DNA from: CAZEDK01 sp964511025
GTDB lineage: Bacteria > Patescibacteriota > Gracilibacteria > UBA1369 > GWF2-33-10
Length of the DNA: 34,706 nt
NCBI GenBank assembly: GCA_964511025.1
Contig: CAZEDK010000015.1
Location: forward strand, 1 to 34,706
Direction of reading: 5' to 3'
The notes beneath the pieces were generated by a model. That model did not search any database and was not told where the DNA came from. It was given only the letters and a program-made list of their open reading frames with translations. Of the stretch, positions 14,572 through 23,757 are shown one piece after another. Position 1 is the stretch's first letter. Every line of letters starts with the position of its first letter. The position numbers and the translations under genes were made by a program.

Positions 14572-16010
14572 GGCAGGTTTTTGTTATTCCGCAAAAACAC
14601 AAACCACATCAAAAAACAATAATACAAAACAACCAAAACACCTTTAAACCATTTAACATCAACTGATGCATAAGGCAATTTTGCACATATTTCCGTAAAA
14701 AAAATAATTATCTTAAGAGCAAGAATCGCAGGTAAGGCAAAAATTTTTCCCAAACTAAGACTTACAACTGCCACCAAAAAAGCTATAGCTCCAAACATCA
14801 TCGCAAGAGGCACAAAAGGAGCAATTAGAACATTTGCAAGCGGCGAAACCAAAGACAGCCTTTCGAAATTTAATAAAATAATCGGAACAGCAGCAATTTG
14901 AGCTGACATCGTAAGAAGAAAAGACTCCCTAATACCAAAAAAATTAGGAAAATTCAAATATTTACCTATTAAAGGAGAAACGTATATCAAGCCGACAGTA
15001 GCCAAAAAAGAAAGCTGAAATCCAACATCATAAACCAATATTTTTGGATTAAACAAAGACATAACAAAAGCAGTAAAGACAAGAGTAATAGATATAAAAG
15101 ATTTTCTTGAAAACCAGATCGCACTTAATGCAATTATTCCCATAATACCAGCCCTAACGACAGCACTAGAAGCCCCAACAAATATAACAAAAATTGTTAT
15201 CACAGTGATCGAAATAATAATCTGCTGTTTCTTTGGCAAGAAAACAAGAAAGCCTGAAATCATAGAAATAATAAGAGTTATATTATAGCCAGAAATAGCA
15301 ATAATATGAGTCAAACCGGTTATGTTAAATTTCGCCATAAGGTTATCAGGTATCCCCTTCCTTGATCCCAACAATAAACCAGCCTCAAAAGAAGCATAAG
15401 GCTCAGGAAAAATCTTATTTAAAATAGTTTCAACTTTTTTTTTCAAACTAAATATGTGCGCATAAAACAAACTCTCTTCATTATGTTGTAATAATTTAAG
15501 GTAAGGCTGATACATAACACTATAAATATTGTAACGTGCTAAATATTTATCATAATCAAAATCTTCAATTTTTTCAGGCCGAATCAAATCACCTTCTATT
15601 TCCAAAAAATCTCCATATTCATATTCCGGATATCTTGGCATAGAAATCAAAACCAATCCATCAATTTTTTTACCTTTTTTCTCAACAGCACAAATCGTCA
15701 ATTTAATCTCATCTTTTCTTATATCAACTTCTTTGCACACAGTACCATAAAAAACTGATTTTTGTCCATTAAAATAAGAAATATCTGCATTAGTAAAAAC
15801 AGGAAAAGAATTTTTGAAACAAAAAAATCCTATCAAAAAGCAGCAAGCAAAAAATAAAAAAATTTTGTCATTTTGAATATATGCAATCAAGCAAGCAATT
15901 ATGAAAACAAGAACAGCAAATATCAAAAAATGATTCATCAAGACAGAAGCAATACAAACGCCAGCTAAAAAAGCTAACATGGATATTAAAAATTTTTGTG
16001 ACTGTTTCAA
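14559..16010 (-). CDS. comEC: ComEC/Rec2-type DNA uptake channel, without MBL domain
   Basis: Integral membrane protein of the competence apparatus, expected to pass single-stranded DNA into the cytoplasm. 483 residues: two or more N-terminal membrane segments (about 8-48), an OB-fold-like soluble region (about 75-165, including YGTVCKEVDIRKDEIKLTIC and YEYGDFLEIEGDLI), then the polytopic Competence domain (about 200-475). In the latter, GLLLGSRKGIPDNLMAKF and GLTHIIAISGYNITLI are conserved. The C-terminal metallo-beta-lactamase-like domain of full-length ComEC (usually 700-800 residues) is absent, a form I associate with CPR bacteria. The last residues and the TGA stop lie in a palindrome. 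TGA as stop argues against genetic code 25. Confidence 0.88.
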   Translation of the reverse strand: MKQSQKFLISMLAFLAGVCIASVLMNHFLIFAVLVFIIACLIAYIQNDKIFLFFACCFLIGFFCFKNSFPVFTNADISYFNGQKSVFYGTVCKEVDIRKDEIKLTICAVEKKGKKIDGLVLISMPRYPEYEYGDFLEIEGDLIRPEKIEDFDYDKYLARYNIYSVMYQPYLKLLQHNEESLFYAHIFSLKKKVETILNKIFPEPYASFEAGLLLGSRKGIPDNLMAKFNITGLTHIIAISGYNITLIISMISGFLVFLPKKQQIIISITVITIFVIFVGASSAVVRAGIMGIIALSAIWFSRKSFISITLVFTAFVMSLFNPKILVYDVGFQLSFLATVGLIYVSPLIGKYLNFPNFFGIRESFLLTMSAQIAAVPIILLNFERLSLVSPLANVLIAPFVPLAMMFGAIAFLVAVVSLSLGKIFALPAILALKIIIFFTEICAKLPYASVDVKWFKGVLVVLYYCFLMWFVFLRNNKNLPVEP

Positions 16011-16143
16011 ATAATAAAAAAAATATAAAGCTTCCTAAACACTTGAATAATAGAAAATAATTTTGAAATTTAAGTCCATTTTTCTTAAAAAATAAGTAAA
16101 AAATAGACTTAGTCTAATATAAGGTTTTTAAATTTTATTTTTT

Positions 16144-16152
16144 TGCTATACT
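16144..16152 (+). promoter_or_regulatory. Extended -10 upstream of the LCP gene
   Basis: TGCTATACT fits an extended -10 (TGnTATAAT-like), preceded by an AT-rich tract. Transcription would start near 16159, downstream of the TTG at 16143, which decides against that codon as the translation start. Confidence 0.35.
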
Positions 16153-16187
16153 CAAAATTGCTCATTTTGAATCACAAATTTATAGAA

Positions 16188-17747
16188 GTGTCATTCAATA
16201 AAAAGAAAATCAGAAAAATAAATTGGCAAAAAAAAAGAAGTATTTTTTTAAAAGTGTTTAAAAATCTTTTTTTGAAATTATGTAGTGACATAGTAAGAAT
16301 ACTGCAAACAGTAAGAATTCAGCCAAAAAAAACAACAATAAAGAAAAAAATCTTAACTATATTTATTGTATTTTTACTTGCGATTGTTGCTTATGGAACT
16401 TTTAAGATCATAACACTTGCAAGCAGTTTCAGCCCAAAAGATATTGTGCTGTCAATCTTTAGTCAGAAGATAAAAACAGATGACAGAGATCATAGTAATT
16501 TCTTAATTGTAGGCATTGGAGGTGAAAATCATGATGGCGCAGATTTAACTGACAGCATCAAAATAATTTCCATTAACCATCAAGACAAATCTATAAATAT
16601 GATATCTATACCTAGAGATTTATGGGTTTATAGCGACGAATTTGGCTCCAGCAAAATAAATGAGCTATATATGTTAAAAAAAGAACAAACAAATTCGGAA
16701 GCACTTGGAATGCTTTATTTAAGCCAAAAAATAGAAGAAATTACAGGCATATCAATACATTATAGGATAAAAATTGATTTCAATAGCTTCAAACAAGCTG
16801 TAGATAGTCTTGGCTGCATAGATGTGAACGTGCCTGAGTCAATATACGATCCGTATTATCCAAAGGATGGGACTTATCTATATGAACCATTTAGCATTAA
16901 AAAAGGTCAACAATGTATTGACGGAGACACTGCGCTCAAATACGCCAGAAGTAGATATTCAAGTGCTGGAGGAGATTTTTCACGCTCAGAAAGACAGGCT
17001 CTCATAATAAAAGCAATTAAAGAAAAAGCATTGTCATCCGGCGTACTTTTGAATCCAAAAAAATTGAAGAATTTATATGACACTTTTAATACAAACGTTT
17101 ACACTGATATTAGTTGGGATGAAATGGTCTATCTGGCAAAAATTTCACAAAAATTCAGTTCTGAGAAAATATTTTCAACAAATATTAATGATATCCCACA
17201 TGAAGAAGCTGGTTTTTTGTATACGCCACCAAGAGAACAATTTGGTGGAGCTTCTGTTCTTTTACCTTCATATTGCAGCTCAGCTTCAAACTGTAAAAGC
17301 AGGGAAAGTTATTCTGAAATTAGAAAATTTATAAATTTTTTCATCAATCACTCTGCACTTTTTCATGAACAAAGAACAATAAGGATCTTAAATGGTACAA
17401 AAACTGCAGGACTCGCTTCAGATCTACTATTTGCATTTTCCAGATATGGACTCAATGTAATTAGGTATGGCAACGCTTTAAACAGAGAAACACAAAAGAC
17501 AAAGATCTATTTAATGCCAAAATACAACGAAAAAGGTGAATTAATTCATAATTCAGATATCGATGAAGACGAAATGCTAGAAATTTTAAGTCAATTTTTA
17601 CCAAAAACCTACACAAGCTCATCCGCCTCAAATACAGAATATGATCCGACAGTTTTTGAGAATGAAGCTGAATATATAATTGTTTTGGGCAAAGATTTTA
17701 CAGAGTTCAAAATTGAGCATCCAGAATTGTTTTATTATTGGAATTAA
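16188..17747 (+). CDS. LytR-CpsA-Psr (LCP) family cell-wall ligase
   Basis: Membrane-anchored LCP protein, a family that attaches glycopolymers from lipid carriers to peptidoglycan outside the membrane. A basic N-terminus precedes one membrane helix (KKKILTIFIVFLLAIVAYG). The LCP domain follows with FLIVGIGGENHDGADLTDSI, SIPRDLWVYS and the arginine motif ALKYARSRYSSAGGDFSRSE, which binds pyrophosphate in this family. A LytR_C domain (RTIRILNGTKTAGLASDLLF) ends the protein. There is no ATG before the membrane helix. The frame is open from TTG 16143, but I prefer GTG 16188 because a probable -10 overlaps the TTG; this is uncertain. It is first in a tight plus-strand cluster with rsuA-like, dac and mraY. 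Confidence 0.88.
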   Translation: MSFNKKKIRKINWQKKRSIFLKVFKNLFLKLCSDIVRILQTVRIQPKKTTIKKKILTIFIVFLLAIVAYGTFKIITLASSFSPKDIVLSIFSQKIKTDDRDHSNFLIVGIGGENHDGADLTDSIKIISINHQDKSINMISIPRDLWVYSDEFGSSKINELYMLKKEQTNSEALGMLYLSQKIEEITGISIHYRIKIDFNSFKQAVDSLGCIDVNVPESIYDPYYPKDGTYLYEPFSIKKGQQCIDGDTALKYARSRYSSAGGDFSRSERQALIIKAIKEKALSSGVLLNPKKLKNLYDTFNTNVYTDISWDEMVYLAKISQKFSSEKIFSTNINDIPHEEAGFLYTPPREQFGGASVLLPSYCSSASNCKSRESYSEIRKFINFFINHSALFHEQRTIRILNGTKTAGLASDLLFAFSRYGLNVIRYGNALNRETQKTKIYLMPKYNEKGELIHNSDIDEDEMLEILSQFLPKTYTSSSASNTEYDPTVFENEAEYIIVLGKDFTEFKIEHPELFYYWN

Positions 17748-17759
17748 TTGAATTAATAC

Positions 17760-18446
17760 ATGCGATTAAATAAATACATAGCAAGTACAGGGCTTTATTC
17801 GAGACGAAAAGCTGACGATTTAATTAAAAACTCAAAAGTTACAATCAACAACGAAATAATCACTGATTTAAGTTACCAAGTAGATCTGAATAAAAATCTT
17901 CAAATTTTTGCAAATGGACAAGAAATAAAGCCGGCAAATAATAAAACATATCTCATTTTGAATAAACCAACAGATTACACTTGTACAAAAAAAATATTTA
18001 AAAATGAAAAAAATATTTTTGAATTAATCCCAAAAGAATTTCATAATTTAAACTATGCCGGCAGATTGGATAAAGACAGTACAGGTCTTATATTACTAAC
18101 AAATGATGGTGATTTCATCCAGAAGCTGACTCATCCAACCCTAAGCTCAAAAAAAATATATGAAATTTTACTATCAGGCTATCTGGATAGAAAAAAAATT
18201 CAACAATTTGAAACAGGAATAGAGCTTGATGGCATTTTAACAAAACCAGCTAAACTAAAAATTATTGAAGAATTTAACAACAGAAGCGTATTGAGAGTCA
18301 GCATAGAAGAAGGCAGAAAAAGGCAAATAAGAAGAATGTTTCTTTGCCTTGGCAACAAAGTTCTAGGACTTCACAGAGTACAAATTGCAAATATAAAATT
18401 ACCAAATAATTTAGAAATAGGTGATTGGAAATTAATTAATATTTAA
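17760..18446 (+). CDS. RsuA/RluB-family rRNA pseudouridine synthase
   Basis: Isomerises a uridine in ribosomal RNA. The N-terminal S4 RNA-binding domain (MRLNKYIASTGLYSRRKADD to about residue 60) is followed by the catalytic domain with GRLDKDSTGLILLTNDGDF, where the Asp is the nucleophile, and the SIEEGRKRQIRRMF motif typical of the RsuA/RluB/E/F group. 228 residues, normal length. Which member (RsuA, RluB, RluE, RluF) cannot be decided here. It sits 12 bases after the LCP gene and 8 before the carboxypeptidase gene, so it is part of that operon. This linkage with envelope genes is unexplained functionally. Confidence 0.9.
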   Translation: MRLNKYIASTGLYSRRKADDLIKNSKVTINNEIITDLSYQVDLNKNLQIFANGQEIKPANNKTYLILNKPTDYTCTKKIFKNEKNIFELIPKEFHNLNYAGRLDKDSTGLILLTNDGDFIQKLTHPTLSSKKIYEILLSGYLDRKKIQQFETGIELDGILTKPAKLKIIEEFNNRSVLRVSIEEGRKRQIRRMFLCLGNKVLGLHRVQIANIKLPNNLEIGDWKLINI

Positions 18447-18454
18447 TCAAAACA

Positions 18455-19318
18455 GTGCTGTTAACACTTATTCCAGCTTTAATCATTCACTTTACACAAA
18501 GCAGTCCTACAAAAACTGTTAATTTGCAAAATCAAATAGAACTGGAAGTCAACATAGTACCAAAAAAAGAAAAAACTCAAATAGAACCAATCATTGAAGC
18601 AAAAGCCGCTATATCAATAGATGTTGGCTCACATACAATACTCTACGAGAAAAACATCAATGAACCATTAGCATTTGCTAGTATAACTAAATTAATGGTT
18701 GCAATTATAATTATTGAAGAAAATAATTTGGATGAAAAAATAAAAATTAAAAGCAGTTATTCCAATATCGAAGGATCAAAAATTTGGCTAAATAGCGGAG
18801 AAATTTTTTCATATAGAAATATGTTATATATGTTACTTATACCTTCCGCAAATGATGTAGCACTGGCGCTTGCAGAGGCAAATAGTGGAAATATTGAATT
18901 ATTTGTAGAAAAAATGAATAAAAAAGCAAAAATATTGGGTCTCAATAATACAATTTTTACTAATCCGGTAGGACTAGACGATAAAAAACAAAAATCAAGC
19001 GCAAAAGATCTGGCAAACTTAAGTTTATACGCAATACAAAAACCGTTAATAAGAGAAATAGTTCAACAAAAATCAGCTTCTATTGAATCTGACGCTGGAG
19101 TCATTAGAAATCTAACAAATACAAATAAACTTTTAGATAGTTATCTGACTATAATTGGATTAAAAACCGGAACAACAGATGATGCAGGGCAGTGTTTAAT
19201 TGCTCTTGCAAAAAATGAAGACAATAGAGAGATCATTACTATTGTGCTTGGCAGCAAAGACCGTTTCCAAGAATCAAAAGCTCTGATAGACTGGACTTGG
19301 CAAGCTTATAAATGGTAA
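18455..19318 (+). CDS. D-alanyl-D-alanine carboxypeptidase, peptidase S11
   Basis: Penicillin-binding-protein-like enzyme trimming the terminal D-Ala of peptidoglycan stem peptides. The three active-site motifs are present: SITK (76-79), SAN (131-133) and KTG (237-239). Translation starts at GTG 18455; residues 1-14 (MLLTLIPALIIHF) form a short hydrophobic export signal or anchor. 287 residues: only the catalytic domain, without the C-terminal beta-domain and amphipathic anchor of PBP5. It lies 8 bases after the pseudouridine synthase gene and 16 before mraY. Confidence 0.92.
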   Translation: MLLTLIPALIIHFTQSSPTKTVNLQNQIELEVNIVPKKEKTQIEPIIEAKAAISIDVGSHTILYEKNINEPLAFASITKLMVAIIIIEENNLDEKIKIKSSYSNIEGSKIWLNSGEIFSYRNMLYMLLIPSANDVALALAEANSGNIELFVEKMNKKAKILGLNNTIFTNPVGLDDKKQKSSAKDLANLSLYAIQKPLIREIVQQKSASIESDAGVIRNLTNTNKLLDSYLTIIGLKTGTTDDAGQCLIALAKNEDNREIITIVLGSKDRFQESKALIDWTWQAYKW

Positions 19319-19334
19319 ATCTTAACACTTAACA

Positions 19335-20390
19335 ATGCCTTTTGAAATAACAAACACAATAAGACATTTATTTATAATATTAGGTTCAAATTTGTTTGCG
19401 TTTGCTATTGGATTATTAATTGCACCCATCTTAATAGATTTACTAAAAAAATTAAAAATCGGAAAACAAATAAGAGAGACTTCAAGCGACGGCAAGCTAA
19501 CAAATTTATTCAACGCACTGCATAAAAAAAAATCCGGCACTCCAACGATGGGAGGCATTCTTATTTGGGGAACAACTATTTTTATCATACTATTCAGCCA
19601 TCTTATCTATATTCTTGATATAACAGATAGATCCTTACTCAATAGAAATGAAACATATTTACCTCTTTTTACATTATTCACAACAGCTATATTGGGTGCC
19701 GTAGATGATTATTTCAATATACGTGGATGGGGCAAATGTAAAGGTATCAATATTAAGCCAAAACTTTTATGGCTAACATTATTTGCTGTTTTGGGAAGTT
19801 TTTGGTTTTATTTCAAGTTAGAAATTGATCAAATATTTGTACCTCTCGTCGGCAATATTCACATAGGCGCTTGGTATATACCAATATTCATATTTGTAAT
19901 AATTGCCTCAGCAAATGCCGTAAACATTACAGATGGATTAGATGGTCTTGCAGGAGGACTTATAATAATTTCTTTTGCAGCACTAGGAGTAATTTCTTAC
20001 GCCAAAAGTCTTGTTATCTTAACAGCACTGTGCGCAATCATCATAGGAGCTACAACAGCTTTTCTGTGGTTCAACATACCACCCGCAAAATTTTACATGG
20101 GAGACACCGGATCACTGTCATTAGGTGCTACATTAGGAGTCATAGCAATGCTAACTGATTCAGTCATTATTTTCCCACTGATCATGCTTGTCTTTGTACT
20201 GGAAACCTTATCTGTAATAATTCAATTAACATCAAAAAAACTACGAGGTAAAAAAGTATTTCATATTGCCCCAATACATCATCATTTCGAATATATTGGA
20301 TGGCCGGAAAGTCAGATCACAATGCGTTTTTGGATAATTGGAGCATTAAGTGCAGCTCTTGGGCTGATATTGCGCCTTACTGAGCTATAG
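19335..20390 (+). CDS. mraY: Phospho-N-acetylmuramoyl-pentapeptide transferase
   Basis: Makes lipid I by moving phospho-MurNAc-pentapeptide to undecaprenyl phosphate at the inner face of the membrane. 351 residues with about ten membrane helices. Family motifs are KKSGTPTMGGI (66-75), the Asp pair in GAVDDYFNIRG (121-131), NAVNITDGLDGLAGG (194-208), FYMGDTGSLSLG, and HHHFEYIGWPE near the C-terminus. It is the last gene of the plus-strand envelope cluster and its end overlaps by 14 bases the end of the convergent FecR gene. It is separated from its usual dcw neighbours rsmH and ftsL, which lie on the other strand at 25 kb. Confidence 0.96.
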   Translation: MPFEITNTIRHLFIILGSNLFAFAIGLLIAPILIDLLKKLKIGKQIRETSSDGKLTNLFNALHKKKSGTPTMGGILIWGTTIFIILFSHLIYILDITDRSLLNRNETYLPLFTLFTTAILGAVDDYFNIRGWGKCKGINIKPKLLWLTLFAVLGSFWFYFKLEIDQIFVPLVGNIHIGAWYIPIFIFVIIASANAVNITDGLDGLAGGLIIISFAALGVISYAKSLVILTALCAIIIGATTAFLWFNIPPAKFYMGDTGSLSLGATLGVIAMLTDSVIIFPLIMLVFVLETLSVIIQLTSKKLRGKKVFHIAPIHHHFEYIGWPESQITMRFWIIGALSAALGLILRLTEL

Positions 20391-22182
20391 AATTGATTTG
20401 CAGATCTGAACTAGAATTAAGTGAATTAATAAGTGTTGGATCGTAAATTGCTTCACTCATATCTATTGGCTGAGAAACTATAAGTACTGCCTTAATATCA
20501 GCAATTGCTGCGCTAATAAGATCAGACTTATATACATTATCAGATGATAATTGATCTACAATGGCATTTTGCCAAGACAAAGCTAGAGCATTATTTTGCA
20601 AATTATCTGAATAGACTAAATAAATAGATTTTGATAAACTAACACTCATTTCTGTAATTTTAGCAAGAATTTCTTGTTTAATCTCCACATCAACAGATGA
20701 AAGTAAATTCAAAGTATTAGTCAAATCAGCAACGTAGGAATTAATTGAAATAGCCTGAGAATCAATATCGCCTGAATTAAGCGCAACAAGAAAAGCTTCG
20801 ATATCCTGAGATAACAATGCTTTATAATAACTTAATTCATCTTCCGAAGCCAGAATTTCCAATTTATTAAAAGCTGTCAAATATTCATCGTATGATGAAC
20901 CTGAAATATATCTAGTTCGATTTCTTCTATGAAAATCTATCAACTGTGCAATTTCTTGATACAAAGCATTAAAATCTTCATAATCTTCATATCTTTCAAA
21001 TACTTCTTTCATTTTATCCTCAACTTGATCCAAGTAATCTTCTGCTTTTCCCATATAACCTTGTTGTCTTGCGCTTTCAGCTTTTTCAAAAATACTTTTA
21101 ATTTCATTCATATCTAATTTTAGCTGATTTCTGTCATCATTGGACAAAAACGTAACAGCAAAATCTTTGAAAGGTTCAAACGACATCAAATCAGCATTAG
21201 CACTGACCTGTTCCTGCTTGTCCTCATTGCTATAAATTGACTCCAAATGAGAAGCCAACCATTTATCTTCAATAACAGCATTAGATAAACTTGTAATTTG
21301 ATAATCGCCTTGTCGGGTTAGAACTAAAACATCATTTTGAAATAAAGTCGGACTACTTTTTTCAATACCATTCTCATCCAAAACTTTTAAATCAACAAAA
21401 GCATCTAAAACAGCCACTTTAACTAGATCTTCATTGTCATCACTTTTTAGCTCAACATCAAAAACCGCCTGTAACGCGTTAATTTCAACATTGAAAGAAT
21501 TTACAACAAAACCACTATTTGATAGCAAAGAATTATAAACAGTATTTAAAACTCTTCCCTTTTTTAACTCCAAAGCAATATTAGAATCAGAAAAATCTGA
21601 CTGATTAATATCAAGAGTTTTAAGATAAACTAAGCTTTTTGGAGCAATATCTGTTTCGTTACCATCAGCATATTTTATAAATACATTGGAAGTGTCAAAA
21701 GTTTTGACGGCATCACCTTGACGAACATAAAAACCATTTTCTGCATTAATTGATTGCCCATCCCTTCGCACTTCAACCGTACCACTATCAATATATAATA
21801 TACTTTCTTTAGCATATACTTCTTCTGAAGTTTTCAAAGTTAAAGTCCCAAATATACTAAAAGTAAAAGCTATTAAAATTACATAAGACAGGACTGTTCT
21901 TCTAAAAAATGGAAACTTAAACAAATACCAAGGCCTATTTACATGTAATTTTTCAAGTATAAGCTCTCTCATTCGACAAACCCATATTTTACCTGGAACA
22001 ACTGAATAAAAAACCTTCCTAGATTTTTCCAAAATATTATCTTCTACTAAAGCACCAAATCTTCTATTAAAAATTTCAATTTTTAAATCTTTTTTCTTCT
22101 GATTAGAAGGCTTAATGTTTGCATACAGTTGAGAAAACTTGCTTGTCAACTCATCAAATTCGTGATTTTTTTTGCTTTCCAT
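20377..22182 (-). CDS. FecR-domain membrane protein, probable anti-sigma factor
   Basis: 601 residues in three parts: a cytoplasmic N-terminus of about 90 residues, one membrane helix (about 95-113, within FRRTVLSYVILIAFTFSIFG), and a large external part. The latter starts with a FecR-like domain (SILYIDSGTVEVRRDGQSIN, then NGFYVRQGDAVKTFDTSN, a fold common to FecR sensors) and continues with about 300 helical residues of unknown fold (from about 330). The gene lies 60 bases downstream of an ECF sigma factor on the same strand, which is the classical sigma/anti-sigma arrangement. No ASD-type zinc motif is seen in the N-terminus, so the anti-sigma role is inferred from context and topology. 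The signal it senses is unknown. Confidence 0.75.
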   Translation of the reverse strand: MESKKNHEFDELTSKFSQLYANIKPSNQKKKDLKIEIFNRRFGALVEDNILEKSRKVFYSVVPGKIWVCRMRELILEKLHVNRPWYLFKFPFFRRTVLSYVILIAFTFSIFGTLTLKTSEEVYAKESILYIDSGTVEVRRDGQSINAENGFYVRQGDAVKTFDTSNVFIKYADGNETDIAPKSLVYLKTLDINQSDFSDSNIALELKKGRVLNTVYNSLLSNSGFVVNSFNVEINALQAVFDVELKSDDNEDLVKVAVLDAFVDLKVLDENGIEKSSPTLFQNDVLVLTRQGDYQITSLSNAVIEDKWLASHLESIYSNEDKQEQVSANADLMSFEPFKDFAVTFLSNDDRNQLKLDMNEIKSIFEKAESARQQGYMGKAEDYLDQVEDKMKEVFERYEDYEDFNALYQEIAQLIDFHRRNRTRYISGSSYDEYLTAFNKLEILASEDELSYYKALLSQDIEAFLVALNSGDIDSQAISINSYVADLTNTLNLLSSVDVEIKQEILAKITEMSVSLSKSIYLVYSDNLQNNALALSWQNAIVDQLSSDNVYKSDLISAAIADIKAVLIVSQPIDMSEAIYDPTLINSLNSSSDLQINSIAQ

Positions 22183-22242
22183 GGATTATACAATGTTGTC
22201 TAATAATAAAAACGCAAACAAAGAAGAAAACGTTACAAAAAA

Positions 22243-22806
22243 TTATACAATTCTTTCTTCTTTTACTATCACTTTAAGAGCATTAAGAGATCTATGCTGA
22301 AGCACCCTCAGACTATCTTCGTTTTTCCCCATTATTTGTGATATTTCTTTGTTTGTTAACTCTCCAAGAAATTTTAATGTCAAAAATTCTCTATAATTAG
22401 CTTTCAATTTATTCAGACAGAGCTTTAAAGCTTCCTCAGTTAAACGTCTATTAATTCTCGATGCAGGATTAGCATCTTCTTTTTCATCTTCTATAAAATC
22501 AAATAACTCCAAAGTCTCCTTAGATGATCTGTAATAATCTACCACTGAATTTCGTGCTAATTTAAAAAACCAAGATTTAAATGAAGCCTTTTTTTGATCT
22601 TTATAACTAGCAATTTTCTCCCAGACTTTTATAAAAATTGTCATTGTCATGTCATCTATATCTGATTTTGCAACCGAAAAATAAAGATACCTGTAAAGCG
22701 GTTCAACAAAAATATCATAAAGATCCGAAAAAGCATCTTTATTACCATTTTTAATAAGATTTACTAAATTTTGTATATTCTCCTCATCTTTTAAGTCTTG
22801 ATTCAT
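22243..22806 (-). CDS. ECF-type RNA polymerase sigma factor
   Basis: 187-residue sigma-70 family factor with regions 2 and 4 only. Region 2 includes FSDLYDIFVEPLYRYLYF and DDMTMTIFIKVWEKI, and KASFKSWFFKLARNSVVDYY is the region 2.3/2.4 part. Region 4 contains EFLTLKFLGELTNKEISQIM and GKNEDSLRVLQHRSLNALK as the helix-turn-helix. The usual ECF length supports this. It lies between fbp (36 bases upstream) and the FecR gene (60 bases downstream) and is presumably held by the latter. The regulon cannot be read from the window; envelope genes are the natural guess. Confidence 0.93.
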   Translation of the reverse strand: MNQDLKDEENIQNLVNLIKNGNKDAFSDLYDIFVEPLYRYLYFSVAKSDIDDMTMTIFIKVWEKIASYKDQKKASFKSWFFKLARNSVVDYYRSSKETLELFDFIEDEKEDANPASRINRRLTEEALKLCLNKLKANYREFLTLKFLGELTNKEISQIMGKNEDSLRVLQHRSLNALKVIVKEERIV

Positions 22807-22842
22807 ATTTAAATACTATCATTGGTCTATAACGAAACAAAG

Positions 22843-23751
22843 CTACAAAATATTACAAAACTTATTATTAATTCTCAGAACCTCTTCCCTAGAACCGATA
22901 AAAATAGGAGTTCTTTGATGTAATGAATGAATTGACTTATCTAAAATCGAAATTTTACCATCTGACGATTCAGCTCCTGCATTTTCAAGTAAATAAGCCA
23001 TTGGACCACATTCAAATAGTAATCTTAATTTCCCATCAGCCTCTTTCGTTGTCCCTGGATAACTAAAAATTCCTTCACCTTTCAATAAAATATGATTAAT
23101 ATCAGCAACCATAGCTCCTGAATATCTAAGCTTATACTCACCATCAACCCAATATTTTAAAAGATCTCTATACCAATTTTCAGTAATTGCGGCTTTTAAA
23201 TTTCCTGGAGCAAAAATTTTTGTATTTTCTTTAATTTTTAAATTTTCACGAGTCATCACAAATGCATTGTCTCTCAAAGTAAATTCGTGAGTGCCTTTGC
23301 CAATTGATAAAATTATTGTCGTTCTTGGTCCATATATTGCAAAAGCAGCAGCACTCATCTCTTTAGGAGTTTTTCCAAAAAATTCTTTGGCTTTATAAAT
23401 TCCCAAAATTGTTCCAACTGCAAAATTCACATCCACCAAAGATGATCCATCCAAAGGATCATACGCAACACTATATTGTCCATTTTCATTTAACAGAGTG
23501 GCTTCATCTTTTTCTTCTGACGCAGCTAAATATACTTTGCCGCTTTCTTGAAAAACTTTTTCCAAAATCTGATCTGACAAAATATCCAAAGCTAATTGCT
23601 GTTCACCTGATGCATTTTGAGATTCGGCATAAGCACCATTAGAAAAATTAATTGCTTCTGCAATTTTTTTCACACCTTTTTCAAAAGCCACAAAAATTTC
23701 AATTAAATGTGTATCTACATCATGATTTTTTAAATATTCAAGAACTTGCAT
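22843..23751 (-). CDS. fbp: Fructose-1,6-bisphosphatase, class I
   Basis: Hydrolyses fructose-1,6-bisphosphate to fructose-6-phosphate, the committed gluconeogenic step. The metal-binding motif DPLDGSS is at residues 98-104, preceded by the acidic pair in AASEEKDEA (about 77-84). The substrate-binding part has RYSGAMVADINHIL and KGEGIFSYPGT. GKLRLLFECGPMAYLLENAG is the conserved C-terminal segment. 302 residues, slightly shorter than E. coli Fbp (332). It starts 6 bases after the aldolase gene, so both are co-translated, and the pair makes fructose-6-phosphate from triose phosphates. Confidence 0.95.
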   Translation of the reverse strand: MQVLEYLKNHDVDTHLIEIFVAFEKGVKKIAEAINFSNGAYAESQNASGEQQLALDILSDQILEKVFQESGKVYLAASEEKDEATLLNENGQYSVAYDPLDGSSLVDVNFAVGTILGIYKAKEFFGKTPKEMSAAAFAIYGPRTTIILSIGKGTHEFTLRDNAFVMTRENLKIKENTKIFAPGNLKAAITENWYRDLLKYWVDGEYKLRYSGAMVADINHILLKGEGIFSYPGTTKEADGKLRLLFECGPMAYLLENAGAESSDGKISILDKSIHSLHQRTPIFIGSREEVLRINNKFCNIL

Positions 23752-23757
23752 ATTAAT

